Shown here in pieces: positions 63,731-64,000 of a stretch of DNA of 64,000 nt (position 1 is its first letter; each line of letters starts with the position of its first letter). Under the pieces are notes generated by a model. It had not been told where the DNA came from, ran no database searches, and saw only the letters and a list, made by a program, of their open reading frames with translations. The position numbers and the translations under genes were made by a program. Source of the stretch: Segatella copri (GTDB lineage: Bacteria; Bacteroidota; Bacteroidia; Bacteroidales; Bacteroidaceae); the NCBI RefSeq assembly GCF_026015295.1, contig NZ_JAPDUW010000001.1, positions 2,589,501 through 2,653,500 of the forward strand, given 5' to 3'.

Positions 63731-64000
63731 ATGGAGAAATATACTAACGAGCATATCAGTGCCTTGCTCTTCAAGAAAATCATAGGTTCCATCTCTTCCG
63801 ACGAAGAGATGGAACTCAATACTTGGCGAAAAGAAGAAGCTGAGCACGAAAAACTATACCAGCGTATGCTTGACTACCAATACATCAACAGTCAATTACA
63901 AAAGCGTAGGTTTGTGAATACAGAACGTCCACAAGCGGAAATGCTCCAACGTATAGCATCTCCATCCAAGAGATGGCATCGCTTGGGCATCGCCGCTTCC
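63731..64000 (+). CDS. FecR-like anti-sigma factor, N-terminal part
   Basis: The first 90 codons, cut by the right edge. MEKYTNEHISALLFKKIIGS and SISSDEEMELNTWRKEEAEH form the usual N-terminal anti-sigma helix bundle, and RWHRLGIAAS at the edge is the start of the membrane segment. FecR-like proteins hold an ECF sigma factor and release it when an outer-membrane receptor is occupied; a SusC-type receptor gene is expected beyond the window. No sigma-factor gene precedes it here. Confidence 0.82.
   Translation, partial: MEKYTNEHISALLFKKIIGSISSDEEMELNTWRKEEAEHEKLYQRMLDYQYINSQLQKRRFVNTERPQAEMLQRIASPSKRWHRLGIAAS

Overview
The window looks like chromosome from a gut Bacteroidales bacterium, most probably Prevotella/Segatella (P. 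copri-like). The reasons are three SusC/SusD-type systems, Bacteroidota promoters (TTTG about 20 bases before TAnnTTTG), short lipobox lipoproteins, a type IX-like C-terminal signal on an amylase, and families typical of that group. This placement is an inference; no rRNA or marker search was possible. No tRNA, rRNA, CRISPR array or intact insertion sequence was seen.

Layout. 1-3.6 kb: end of a SusC/SusD pair of unknown substrate. 4.0-6.2 kb: sensor kinase and response regulator, with candidate regulator boxes in front. 6.4-14.4 kb: small HTH protein, icd, OmpA-like lipoprotein, purL, split chromate transporter. 14.6-18.6 kb: GH51 arabinofuranosidase and an AAA+ ATPase. 18.8-21.4 kb: purine permease, an internally deleted ATPase pseudogene and a dense block of phased and inverted repeats. 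21.4-35.2 kb: arabinan-type utilization locus (two GH43 enzymes, surface lipoprotein, SusD, SusC) with a membrane-spanning propeller/AraC regulator. That regulator is preceded by four tiny membrane-protein genes in one tightly packed operon. 35.3-61.1 kb: starch/maltodextrin system: two GH13 enzymes, GH97, GH77, MFS sugar transporter, LacI-family regulator, SusC, SusD and two SusE/F-like lipoproteins, then a secreted amylase. 54.7-58.8 kb: an accessory island inside the starch locus (VapD pair, YafQ-type toxin-antitoxin pair, broken ORF6N, nuclease and ATPase genes, large palindromes). 61.3-64 kb: NAD kinase, a TlpA-like thioredoxin protein and the start of a FecR-like anti-sigma factor.

How it works together. 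A 16-bp palindrome (GTGCAAACGTTTGCAC, one copy with a single change) lies 53-54 bp upstream of the -7 box of five starch-locus promoters. One copy is shared by the divergent LacI-regulator and susC promoters. Four of the five promoters lack a recognisable -33 box, so the regulator probably activates. The amylase beyond the island has the same site, so it belongs to the regulon despite the roughly 4-kb gap. In the arabinan locus, direct repeats of TTGTCCACC 21 bp apart next to the susC promoter fit an AraC-type operator.

Most notable: (1) the operon of three paralogous 33-34-residue single-span proteins plus a 65-residue membrane protein, coupled to a sensor without kinase or receiver; (2) the fixed operator geometry of the starch regulon; (3) phased direct-repeat arrays of 22, 22 and 33 bp beside three AAA+ ATPase genes, two of which have lost their middles; (4) a repeated terminator-plus-promoter cassette heading unrelated small modules in the island.
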